Of a DNA stretch of 64,000 bases, positions 53,247 to 61,375 are shown in pieces. Each line of letters opens with the position of its first letter. Positions within the stretch are counted from its first letter, which is position 1. This stretch comes from Erythrobacter donghaensis (lineage in GTDB: Bacteria > Pseudomonadota > Alphaproteobacteria > Sphingomonadales > Sphingomonadaceae): NCBI RefSeq assembly GCF_002155425.1, contig NZ_MUYG01000007.1, positions 248,001-312,000 of the forward strand, in the 5' to 3' direction. A program made the translations under genes and the position numbers. The notes under the pieces were generated by a model, which saw only the letters and a list, made by a program, of their open reading frames with translations, was not told the origin of the DNA and ran no database searches.

Positions 53247-54014
53247 CTATTCCGGCAAGGCCTGTGCACCCGGCACCTTGCGGAATCTCGCCAAGCCAAG
53301 CGGGCCATCCAGTTCGAGCACCCCGTCCATCAGCATGCCGTGCATCCCGCTTAGATCGTAGACGCCGATATCGTTGGGGATGAACTCCACGTGCAGCGCC
53401 TGACCCGGGGTCCATCCGATCGCGTCGAGATCGAAGCGCGGCGAAGCGACGTCATATGATGAAAGCTCGACCGTGACAGCGATGGGCCGGTCGCAGCGGG
53501 GCGGGTCATCATCCTCGTAATAAGCGTTGCTGCCCGCCACGAAGCCATAGATCGTCACGCCATTGGCGCATTCGCTGCGGGTATCGGCGTCGGTGAAGGG
53601 CTTGCCGCTGGGCCGCGTCACCTGAACCTGCACGATTTCGGGCGTCGGCGGAGGATATGTGTCGTCTGCTTCGGCCTTGTCCTGCTCCGGGATCACCCGC
53701 GCCGTCAGCCCCACAAGCCGGAACTCTGCCGGGACAGGCGTGGGCTGGGTGGTGAGGTGGATCACACCATCGCGCACCTCCCACGAGCCTTGCGAGCGCA
53801 GATCCAGCGAGCCGACCGCCAGCACCCAGCGGAAAGTGCCATCCTCCCGCAACTGCATCGCCATATAGGTTTCGAACGAGCTGCCGTCGTAGATCCCGGC
53901 GATTTCGGCAGGGTCGGTTTCGGCCCAGACAGGCTCGGGCGGGGTATTGCCGAGGCTCAGCAGCGCCGCGAGGCAGGCCAGCAGAGGGCGGGCAAGATGA
54001 GGACGCGCGATCAT
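53247..54014 (-). CDS. secreted hypothetical protein
   Basis: A 255-residue protein with a signal peptide (MIARPHLARPLLACLAALLSLGNTPP). The N-terminal domain (AEIAGIYDGSSFETYMAMQLREDGTFRWVLAVGSLDLRSQGSWEVRDGVIHL) looks like a small beta-barrel, and the rest has two cysteines, one in RSECANGV and one in PPRCDRP. I do not recognise a family. The ATG at 54014 is preceded by CGGGGG; the open frame goes further upstream antisense to ung. Confidence 0.72.
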   Translation of the reverse strand: MIARPHLARPLLACLAALLSLGNTPPEPVWAETDPAEIAGIYDGSSFETYMAMQLREDGTFRWVLAVGSLDLRSQGSWEVRDGVIHLTTQPTPVPAEFRLVGLTARVIPEQDKAEADDTYPPPTPEIVQVQVTRPSGKPFTDADTRSECANGVTIYGFVAGSNAYYEDDDPPRCDRPIAVTVELSSYDVASPRFDLDAIGWTPGQALHVEFIPNDIGVYDLSGMHGMLMDGVLELDGPLGLARFRKVPGAQALPE

Positions 54015-54092
54015 CCCCCGGTCGATACGCCGGTTGGGGAAACAGGGAAAGCGCCGTTTCGCGTGGCGGGCGGGCCGTGTAGGCATGGCGCC

Positions 54093-54779
54093 ATGACGTC
54101 CGAAACCATCCCCGATAGCTGGCGTCCGGTGCTGGAGCCGGTGCTCGCCACACCCGAAGCGCGGCGGCTGGGTGGCTGGCTCACAGCCGAAGAAGGCGCG
54201 GGCAGGCAGGTCTATCCCCCGCGCGGGACACGGCTGGCGGCGCTGGCGCTGACGCCGCTGGACGATGTGCGCTGCGTGATCCTGGGGCAGGATCCCTATC
54301 ACGGGCCGGGACAGGCGCATGGCCTCGCCTTCTCGGTGCAGGCCGGGGTCAGGCCGCCGCCCAGCCTCGTCAATATCTACAAGGAGCTGGAGGCCGACCT
54401 TGGCCTGCCGCGCGCGGCGACCGGCGATCTCACCCCGTGGGCCCGGCAGGGCGTGCTGCTGCTCAACAACACGCTGACCGTCGAGGCCGGGCTGGCAGGC
54501 AGCCATGCCGGACGCGGGTGGGATGCGATCACCGATGCCTGCGTGGCCGCAGTGGCCGAGCGGGAGGCGCCGACCGTGTTCATCCTGTGGGGCAGCCACG
54601 CGAAGAAGAAGGCGAGCCGCGTTCCTGCACTCAGCCGCGCGGGTCATCATCTGGTGCTCGCCGCGGCGCACCCCAGTCCGCTTTCGGCACATAATGGCTT
54701 CTTCGGCTCGCGCCCCTTCAGCAAGGCCAACGCCTTTCTCGAAGCGCAAGGGCGCGGGGCAATCGACTGGCGTGTGTGA
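54093..54779 (+). CDS. ung: uracil-DNA glycosylase (family 1)
   Basis: Removes uracil from DNA to start base-excision repair. The 228 residues carry the catalytic-water motif GQDPYHGPGQAHGLAFSV and the leucine-loop motif HPSPLSAHNGFFGSRPFSKAN. ATG at 54093 chosen from homology; the frame extends upstream antisense to the neighbouring gene. It stands alone between a convergent secreted protein and the glycan operon. Confidence 0.97.
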   Translation: MTSETIPDSWRPVLEPVLATPEARRLGGWLTAEEGAGRQVYPPRGTRLAALALTPLDDVRCVILGQDPYHGPGQAHGLAFSVQAGVRPPPSLVNIYKELEADLGLPRAATGDLTPWARQGVLLLNNTLTVEAGLAGSHAGRGWDAITDACVAAVAEREAPTVFILWGSHAKKKASRVPALSRAGHHLVLAAAHPSPLSAHNGFFGSRPFSKANAFLEAQGRGAIDWRV

Positions 54780-54929
54780 CGCGCAGGTCCGGGGCTTGGT
54801 TAACCTAATCGATATCATTCTGAATTATCAGCGGGGATATTGTATCATGCGGAGCGCGGGCGCGCTGCCTTCGCGTGATCGATGCAGGCCACTCTCCCAG
54901 CCCGAAAGCAGCGACGGGTCCAAGACGCG

Positions 54930-55910
54930 ATGCAAGGTTCCGCAAGTGCCCCTCACGACGCCGGTCTGATCGGCCACACCGGCTTTGTCGGCGGGGCCCT
55001 GCTGCGTCAGACGCGCTTCGATGCCTGCTTCAACAGCGCCAATATCGCGGCCATCGCAGGGCAGAGCTTCGGCACGCTGGTGTGCGCAGCCGCGCCGGGA
55101 TCGATGATCGAAGCCAACCGCGCGCCCGAGCGTGACGCGGCGCAGATCGACGCGCTCATCGCGCGGCTGGCGCAGGTGCGGGCGGAGCGCTTCGTGCTCA
55201 TCTCCTCGATCGCGGTGCTGGCGGACTTTGCCGGCGGCGACGACGAGAGCACCGGGGCGTTCCAGCAAGACCTCGCCTATGGCCGCCATCGCCGCGCGCT
55301 CGAAGCCTTTGTCGAGAGCCATTTTCCCGCCAGTCTGATCATTCGCCTGCCCGCGCTGTTCGGGCAGGGGCTGCGCAAGAATTTCCTGTTCGATCTGCTG
55401 AACCCAGTCCCCTCGCTGCTGACCGCGGCGAAGCGCGACGCGCTGATGGCGGCGCTCGACCCCGCGCTGTCAGGCTGGGTCGAGACGCTCTATGCGCCCG
55501 ATGCGGTGACGGGGTTGCTCAAGCTCGACCGCGCGGCCCTCAATGCCGACCGGCGGCGCGCGGCGCTCGAGGATGCGGTGACCGCGCTGGGCGCTTCGGC
55601 GACGCAGTTCCATCATCCGGAGACGACCTACCAGTATTACCCGACCGACCGGCTGTGGCAGGATATCGGCATCGCGCTCGACGCGGGGCTGTCGCACCTG
55701 CATCTGGTGGCAGAGCCACTCACCGCCGCCGCGATCCACCAGCGCCTGACCGGGCGCGCCATGCCCGAGACGCCCGCCCGGCTGCACCGCGAGGACATGC
55801 GCACCCGCCACGCAGCCCTGTGGGGCGCTACCGGACCCTACCAGTTCAGCGCCGCCGCCACGCTCGATCGGCTCGCCGCCTTCTTCGCCAGCGAAAGGCA
55901 GGCGGCATGA
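54930..55910 (+). CDS. NAD-binding sugar-nucleotide-type oxidoreductase/epimerase-like protein
   Basis: A 326-residue protein with a Rossmann start GLIGHTGFVGGALL at residues 12-25, followed by a short GTLVCAAAPGSM strand and LISSIAVL, as in extended-SDR sugar-nucleotide enzymes. The Tyr/Lys pair is not obvious (AYGRHRR takes its place), so activity may differ. A start at 54882 is also possible; no clear ribosome-binding site. An AT-rich promoter-like stretch (about 54795-54848) lies upstream. It is the first gene of the seven-gene operon and overlaps the next by ATGA. Confidence 0.7.
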   Translation: MQGSASAPHDAGLIGHTGFVGGALLRQTRFDACFNSANIAAIAGQSFGTLVCAAAPGSMIEANRAPERDAAQIDALIARLAQVRAERFVLISSIAVLADFAGGDDESTGAFQQDLAYGRHRRALEAFVESHFPASLIIRLPALFGQGLRKNFLFDLLNPVPSLLTAAKRDALMAALDPALSGWVETLYAPDAVTGLLKLDRAALNADRRRAALEDAVTALGASATQFHHPETTYQYYPTDRLWQDIGIALDAGLSHLHLVAEPLTAAAIHQRLTGRAMPETPARLHREDMRTRHAALWGATGPYQFSAAATLDRLAAFFASERQAA

Positions 55911-56752
55911 GGCTTGCCATGTCGAACATCGCCTGGGCGGCGGAGGAGCGGCTGGAGGCCTACGCCATCCTCGCCGAGGCCGGGATTGCGGGGCTGGAGA
56001 TCGCGCCGGGGATTTTCTTCCACGCCGCCGCCGATCCCTTCGTGCCCGATGCGGCCAGCGCCGCGGAAGCGCTGTGCGAGATCGCCGAGGCGGGACTGTC
56101 GTTGGTATCGATGCAGTCGCTGCTGTTCGGCGTCACCGGGGCAGAGCTGTTCGGCGGGCCCGAGGCGCGCGGCGTTTTCGAGCAGGGGATGACCCGCGCG
56201 ATCGCGCTCGCCGGGCGGTTCGGCATTCCCAATCTGGTGTTCGGCTCCCCCGGGCAGCGCCGTGTGCCTGAGGGCCTCGCGATGGCGGACGCGCTGGAGC
56301 AGGCCGCCGCCGTGTTCCACCGCCTCGGCGATGCCGCCGCAGCCGCCGGAACACGGATCACCATCGAAGCCAATCCGGCCGCCTATGGCACCAACTTCCT
56401 CACCACGCTGGAGGAGGCCGAGGCCTTCGTCGCCCGCGTCGATCACCCCGCGATTGCGCTGATCCTCGATCTGGGTGCGATGCACTTGAACGGCAGCTTT
56501 GCCAGCGTGCCCGCGCGTCTGCCCGACCTCGCCCCGCGCCTCGCTCACGTCCATGTCAGCGAGCCCGATCTCGCCCTGGCCCCCGCCGATGCGGCGGCGC
56601 TGGTGCCGGTGCTGCGCGGCCTCAAGGCGGCCGGCTTTAGCGGCGCAGTATCGATCGAAATGAAGCGCCCGCCGAAGGGTCTCGCCGAGGTGCGGCGTGC
56701 CGTCCACCGGCTGGTCGCCACCCATCGCGCAGCGGAGACGGTCGATGCGTGA
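55907..56752 (+). CDS. sugar phosphate isomerase/epimerase (TIM-barrel, xylose-isomerase-like)
   Basis: A 281-residue xylose-isomerase-like TIM-barrel protein. Strand ends carry the usual metal or substrate residues: GLEIAPGIFF, ITIEANPA, LILDLGAMHL, HVHVSEPDL and VSIEMKRP. Such proteins isomerise or epimerise sugars. It is overlapped by the upstream NAD-binding gene and overlaps the downstream gene by eight bases. The substrate is not predictable; a link to the operon's unusual sugar is likely. Confidence 0.82.
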   Translation: MRLAMSNIAWAAEERLEAYAILAEAGIAGLEIAPGIFFHAAADPFVPDAASAAEALCEIAEAGLSLVSMQSLLFGVTGAELFGGPEARGVFEQGMTRAIALAGRFGIPNLVFGSPGQRRVPEGLAMADALEQAAAVFHRLGDAAAAAGTRITIEANPAAYGTNFLTTLEEAEAFVARVDHPAIALILDLGAMHLNGSFASVPARLPDLAPRLAHVHVSEPDLALAPADAAALVPVLRGLKAAGFSGAVSIEMKRPPKGLAEVRRAVHRLVATHRAAETVDA

Positions 56753-57767
56753 GCCCGACGCCGACCAGTTCAAGAAACCGCGCGAGGACGTGGTGGTCTC
56801 GGTCTGCTTCTCCGACCTTGCCGCCACCCCCGCCACCTTCGCCGCCTTGCGCCTGGTTGCCGCCACGCTCGACCGCGCCTTTCGCTTCCGCGAGATCATC
56901 CTTGTCGTCGACGACACCCAGCGCGAGGGCTTCCTCCCGCTGATCGCCGAGGTGCCCAATTGCCGCCTGTTCGTGGTGCGGCGCGACACCGAATATTACG
57001 ACCGCCGCGTGATCGCTGCCGAGGAAGCGATCGGCGACCTCGTGGTGCTCGGCAATCTTGACGAGATCGTGCAGCTCGACCTCATCGCCTTCCTCGCCCA
57101 TGCCGAGCGCGAGAATGCCGTGACCATGGTGTTCCGCGCCGCGCGTCGCCCTGTGAAGCGGCTGCTGGCCTGGCCCTTCATCGCGCTGGGCAAGCTTGCC
57201 GGGTTCAATGTCGATCCCAGTGATTTCCAGTCGATCGCACTGCCGCGCACGGCGCTCAACCTGCTGCTCGCGCATGACGAGCCGCGTCTCGCGCTGCGCT
57301 TCCCCCCGCGCGATCCCGGTCTGCCGCTCGACTGGTTTCGCACCACCCGCAACGTGCCCGGGCGCACTGCCTTCATGGGGCTGGGGCGCCGCGCACAGCT
57401 GCTCCAGACGCTGCTGGTCTATCTCACGCCCACGATCCTGACCGTGGTGGCGCTGTCCTCCACCGTGCTGACGCTGGTGGGCCTCGCCTATGCCGCGTGG
57501 ATCGTCGGCGCGCTGTTTGTGGTCGATGAGCTTGCTCCGGGCTGGCTCACCACCAATGCCATGCTGGCGGTCAGCGCGGTGTTCATGGGGCTGTCGACGC
57601 TTGGTCTCAGCCTGGGCCTGCAACACCTTCTGAAACAGCAGCGGCGGCTGAAGGGCGGGATCGTGCCTGAGGAGGTCAACCGGATCGACCTGTTCCAGCA
57701 AGTCGCCTTCGATCTCAATGTCGAGCTGGAGAGCGACGCGCGCCCCGGCGCGGCAGGGCCGGACTGA
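56745..57767 (+). CDS. glycosyltransferase-like (GT2-fold) membrane protein
   Basis: A 340-residue protein with a GT-A-like N-terminal region (VVVSVCFSDLAATPATFAALRLVAATLD, then REIILVVDD) and two C-terminal membrane helices (about 224-255 and 267-289). VVDD corresponds to the first acidic motif of GT2 enzymes; the second DxD is not obvious (VVLGNLDEIVQLD may replace it). A soluble C-terminal tail follows. It overlaps the preceding gene and the next one (TGATG). Probable role: sugar transfer at the inner membrane. Confidence 0.7.
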   Translation: MREPDADQFKKPREDVVVSVCFSDLAATPATFAALRLVAATLDRAFRFREIILVVDDTQREGFLPLIAEVPNCRLFVVRRDTEYYDRRVIAAEEAIGDLVVLGNLDEIVQLDLIAFLAHAERENAVTMVFRAARRPVKRLLAWPFIALGKLAGFNVDPSDFQSIALPRTALNLLLAHDEPRLALRFPPRDPGLPLDWFRTTRNVPGRTAFMGLGRRAQLLQTLLVYLTPTILTVVALSSTVLTLVGLAYAAWIVGALFVVDELAPGWLTTNAMLAVSAVFMGLSTLGLSLGLQHLLKQQRRLKGGIVPEEVNRIDLFQQVAFDLNVELESDARPGAAGPD

Positions 57768-58924
57768 TGCCGCGCGCGCCTGCGACCCAATATGATTACG
57801 TCGTGATCGGCGGCGGTTTCTACGGCTGCTGCCTTGCGCTTTACCTGCGCTCGATCGCGGCGCGGGTGCTGCTGGTGGAGGCGGGGCCGCGGCTGATGGA
57901 CCGCGCCTCACGGGTCAATCAGGCGCGGGTGCATACCGGGTTTCACTACCCCCGCTCGGCGGCCACGGCGGTGAAATCCATGCTGCTGCACCGCCGCTTC
58001 CTGGCCGATTTTCCCGAGGCGGTGGTCGACGATTTCCAGATGCTCTACGCCATCGCCCGGCGCCGCTCGAAGGTCACGGCCAAGAAATTCCACCGCATGT
58101 TCCGCGACATGGGCGCGCCGATCGAACTCGCCAGCCCCAGCCACAAGGCGCTGTTCGATCCCGAAATGGTCGAGGATGTTTTCGCCTGCCGCGAAGTCGC
58201 CTTCGATCACAAGCTGCTCGGCACACAGGTTGCCGCGCGGCTGGCCGAGGCGGGGATCGAGGTGCGGCTCGATACCGCGCTCACCGGACTTGCCGATCAC
58301 CGCAGCGGCGTGGTGGCGGCGCTGTCCGACGGCAGCGAGGTCACCGCGCGCTATGCCTTCAACATCACCTATTCCCAGATCAACGCCGTGCTCGCCAAGG
58401 CGGGCCTGCCGCAGGCGCAGCTGAAGCACGAGATCGCCGAACTGGCGCTGATCGAGCCGCCGCGCGAGCTCGACCGGATCGGGGTGACGGTGATGGACGG
58501 GCCGTTCTTTTCGGCCATGCCCTATCCTGCCGAGGGGCTCTACTCGCTCACCCATGTGCGCTACACCCCGCACGAAAGCTGGGCCGACGATCCGGCGCGG
58601 CGCGATCCCTATCGCCATTTCGCGAGTCTCGAGCCCGAAACGCGCTATGCCTTCATGCGGCGCGATGCGCAGCGCTATCTGCCGTGCCTCGCGGGTGCTA
58701 CCTATCAGCGGTCGATCTACGAGGTGAAGACCATCCTCATCAAGAACGAGGGCGATGACGGCCGCCCGATCCTCTATCACCAGAAGCCCGAGGCGAGCCG
58801 GGTGATCTCGATCCTCGGCGGGAAGATCGACAATATCTACGACCTTTTCGAAGCGGTGAAGGATACGGCGCCCGAATTCGCATCCCTCCATTCGGGTTTC
58901 GTCTTCGGACACGCCTATGCCTGA
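57767..58924 (+). CDS. FAD-dependent oxidoreductase (DAO family)
   Basis: A 385-residue flavoprotein with the FAD-binding loop DYVVIGGGFYGCCLALYLRS near the N-terminus and ARVLLVEAGPRLMDRAS. The arrangement RVNQARVHTGFHYPRS is typical of the D-amino-acid-oxidase/glycine-oxidase fold used in glycan biosynthesis operons. A second conserved region is near the C-terminus (SRVISILGGKIDNIYD). Possible role: oxidising a sugar or side group of the glycan. It overlaps the next gene by eight bases. Confidence 0.85.
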   Translation: MPRAPATQYDYVVIGGGFYGCCLALYLRSIAARVLLVEAGPRLMDRASRVNQARVHTGFHYPRSAATAVKSMLLHRRFLADFPEAVVDDFQMLYAIARRRSKVTAKKFHRMFRDMGAPIELASPSHKALFDPEMVEDVFACREVAFDHKLLGTQVAARLAEAGIEVRLDTALTGLADHRSGVVAALSDGSEVTARYAFNITYSQINAVLAKAGLPQAQLKHEIAELALIEPPRELDRIGVTVMDGPFFSAMPYPAEGLYSLTHVRYTPHESWADDPARRDPYRHFASLEPETRYAFMRRDAQRYLPCLAGATYQRSIYEVKTILIKNEGDDGRPILYHQKPEASRVISILGGKIDNIYDLFEAVKDTAPEFASLHSGFVFGHAYA

Positions 58925-60992
58925 TCGGCTGGGGACATTGCCGCGGGCGAAGGGCGGTTGGGCGCTGGCAGGGCTGGCGGCGGCGATCTGCGCCCTGCGC
59001 GCGGGCGTGGTGCTGTATGACCACAGCCTCAATTCGATCGACGGCGCGTTGCAGACATGGTTCGCGCTCCACCACTTCGCGGACGGCGACCAACTGGGGA
59101 CGGGGTTCCAGTCCTATCTCGGGGTGACGATGGTGCTGGCGCTGGTGCCGCTGTTTGTCGCCTTCGGGGAGACGCTGTTCGCCTCGTCGCTGGCGGCGCA
59201 CACGGCGGTGGTGGCAGGGGCGTTCGGCGCGGCCTATGCGACCGTGTGGCTGATCCGCGCGGTGCCGCCGCGACGGCGCTGGCAGGCGGCGGTGCTGCTG
59301 ATTGCGGTCTTCTACTACGCCGCGCCGCCGGTGGCCGAGCGTGCGGGTCTGCGCTGGCCCGCGACCTTCGACCCCGGCGTCTCGCTCCGCCCCCTGCGCG
59401 GGTTTCTGCCGTTCTTCGTGCTGCCCTTCTTCGTGGTGCTGGTGCGCCGCGTGCTGCGCGATGGCCGCGCGCTGGGGCGTGGGCTTGCGTTGGGGCTGGT
59501 CGCGGGGGCGGGGCTGCTGTGGTCGAACGATGCGGGGATTCCGCTGGTGCTGGCGCTGGTGCTGGGACTGGTCGCGGCGCTCCACCGCCGCCTCGCCCTG
59601 CTGGCGCGGATGCTGGCGGCATTGGGGCTTGGCGTCATGGCCTCGGCGGGCGCGATCCTGATCGCGGTGACGCACGGCGCGCCGGGGCCGTGGCTGACCT
59701 ACAATTTCCGCGACGTGGCGGGCGACCAGTTCTGGTTCTTCGCCCCGTGGGAGAGGAGCACACGCATCCTCGGCCTTGGCGACCTGCCGAGCATCCTGCA
59801 TCACGCCGATCCGCTCTCTGCGGCGAGCCTGATCGTCCTGACGCTGTGCGTGCTTTGGGCGATGCTTCAGCGGCTGCGCGGGCGGGGGGCTCCGGTGCGG
59901 CTGAGCGCTTTCGTATTCGTCGGCGCGGGCGTGATCGGCACCGCGCTCGTCCCGCAGGTCGGCGGGCATGTGGGGGCGGAGTATAACGCGATCACCTTCG
60001 TGCTCGGGGCCTGCGCGCCGCTGGTCGTCGCGCCTGCGGGTCTGTGGCGACGGTTGGGCGGTGTGCTGCGGGCGGTCTCGCCGAGGCAGGTCGCGGTGCT
60101 GACCGGCCTCGCCGCGCTGGCGATGGTGGGGGCAGAAGGCGCGCGCTTCGCGAGCGTCCGGGCGAACACCGAGCGGACGGTCTACGACCCGGCGCTCGGG
60201 TTCTTCGTGACCCCCGACTATGCCGCAGACCTTGCCGCGATGCGGCGCCTGGCGGCGGCGTGGGATGCGCGTGGGGCGCCGCAGGATCGCCGCCTGCTCT
60301 CGGTCTACACCTCGCCGCTCGATATCGTCGCGGGGGTGGAAAGCGCGACCCCAGTGGGATCGCTGATCCATGCGCTGGGGCCGCGCTATCGCACTATGGT
60401 CGCCAGCAAGATCGCCAACCGCTCGGTCGCTGCCGTCACCACCATCGCGCCCGATTATAGCGGGTGGGAGGGGTGGCTGATGCGCGCGCAGTGGCCGTTC
60501 TTCAAAAGCCTCGGCACCTATTACCGCCCGATTGCGCGCACCGGGCAGAACATCCTGTGGGTGACGTCGGGGGGGCAAGGGCCGGGGGGCGGGGCGCGCT
60601 GCGAGGCCACGCAGACCTCTGCCAGCAGCCTGCGGGTTACAGTGACGGCGGCGCGCTCAGGCATCGCCTCGGTGGAACTCACGCGCAGCGGCACCTATGC
60701 CACTGGCCGGGAGGCGATGCTGACCGTTACCGAGACCTCGCCCTATACCCGCGCGGCGACCAGCCCGCCGTGGAGCGATTTTCCGCGCTACGGGATCGCC
60801 AATGAACCGAGGCTCTTGCTCCCCGCGCCGGTCGATCCGGGCAGCGCGACCGTGCTGGAGCTGGCGGTGCTCGACGGGTCGACAATCGGCACAGCGCAGT
60901 GTCTGGCGGTGATGATGGCGCCCCTCGACCTCACCGCGCTCCCGCCGCTGCCCGAGGGCATCGACGAATACCTTGCGAGCGGCAGGCCATGA
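58917..60992 (+). CDS. large polytopic membrane protein, function unknown
   Basis: A 691-residue protein with about 11 hydrophobic segments in the first 410 residues and a C-terminal soluble domain (about 440-691) that has two cysteines. The layout (short cytoplasmic N-terminus, many helices, large periplasmic domain) resembles GT-C glycosyltransferases, but no DD or DE motif in the first loop is clear (a D in HHFADGDQLG is the only candidate). It overlaps GtrA by ATGA. Probable role in glycan assembly. Confidence 0.7.
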   Translation: MPDRLGTLPRAKGGWALAGLAAAICALRAGVVLYDHSLNSIDGALQTWFALHHFADGDQLGTGFQSYLGVTMVLALVPLFVAFGETLFASSLAAHTAVVAGAFGAAYATVWLIRAVPPRRRWQAAVLLIAVFYYAAPPVAERAGLRWPATFDPGVSLRPLRGFLPFFVLPFFVVLVRRVLRDGRALGRGLALGLVAGAGLLWSNDAGIPLVLALVLGLVAALHRRLALLARMLAALGLGVMASAGAILIAVTHGAPGPWLTYNFRDVAGDQFWFFAPWERSTRILGLGDLPSILHHADPLSAASLIVLTLCVLWAMLQRLRGRGAPVRLSAFVFVGAGVIGTALVPQVGGHVGAEYNAITFVLGACAPLVVAPAGLWRRLGGVLRAVSPRQVAVLTGLAALAMVGAEGARFASVRANTERTVYDPALGFFVTPDYAADLAAMRRLAAAWDARGAPQDRRLLSVYTSPLDIVAGVESATPVGSLIHALGPRYRTMVASKIANRSVAAVTTIAPDYSGWEGWLMRAQWPFFKSLGTYYRPIARTGQNILWVTSGGQGPGGGARCEATQTSASSLRVTVTAARSGIASVELTRSGTYATGREAMLTVTETSPYTRAATSPPWSDFPRYGIANEPRLLLPAPVDPGSATVLELAVLDGSTIGTAQCLAVMMAPLDLTALPPLPEGIDEYLASGRP

Positions 60993-61375
60993 GCGAGCTG
61001 GCGCGCTTCTTCGCGGTGACGGTGCTGGGGGTGATCCTCGACCTCGCGATTGCCTTTGCGCTGCACGCCGGGCTGGGCGTGCCGCTGTGGCTCGCCGCCG
61101 CGATCGGCTTCACGCTGGCGGCGAGTGCGAATTACGTCATCCACCAGACATGGAGCTTCCGCAGCGGCCCGCTGTCGGCCCGGCGCGCGGGGATGTATGC
61201 GCTGGTCGCGCTCGCCACGCTGGCGGTGCGGGTGGGGATAGTGGCGCTGCTCGACCGCGCGCTTCCGGGGGTCTGGCCGCTGGCGATCCTCGTTGCCGGG
61301 GCGGGGGGATCGTTTGTCGTCAACTTCGCCCTGAGCAAGTTCGTCGTCTTCGCTGCCGAGCCTGAGCGGCCATGA
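60989..61375 (+). CDS. GtrA family membrane protein (putative flippase)
   Basis: A 128-residue protein with four membrane helices; the family block AASANYVIHQTWSFRS lies between helices 2 and 3, and VVNFALSKFVVF ends it, both typical of GtrA. GtrA proteins are thought to flip polyprenyl-phosphate-linked sugars across the inner membrane. The ATG is set by the ATGA overlap with the upstream gene, and the stop overlaps the next gene's ATG. Confidence 0.93.
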   Translation: MSELARFFAVTVLGVILDLAIAFALHAGLGVPLWLAAAIGFTLAASANYVIHQTWSFRSGPLSARRAGMYALVALATLAVRVGIVALLDRALPGVWPLAILVAGAGGSFVVNFALSKFVVFAAEPERP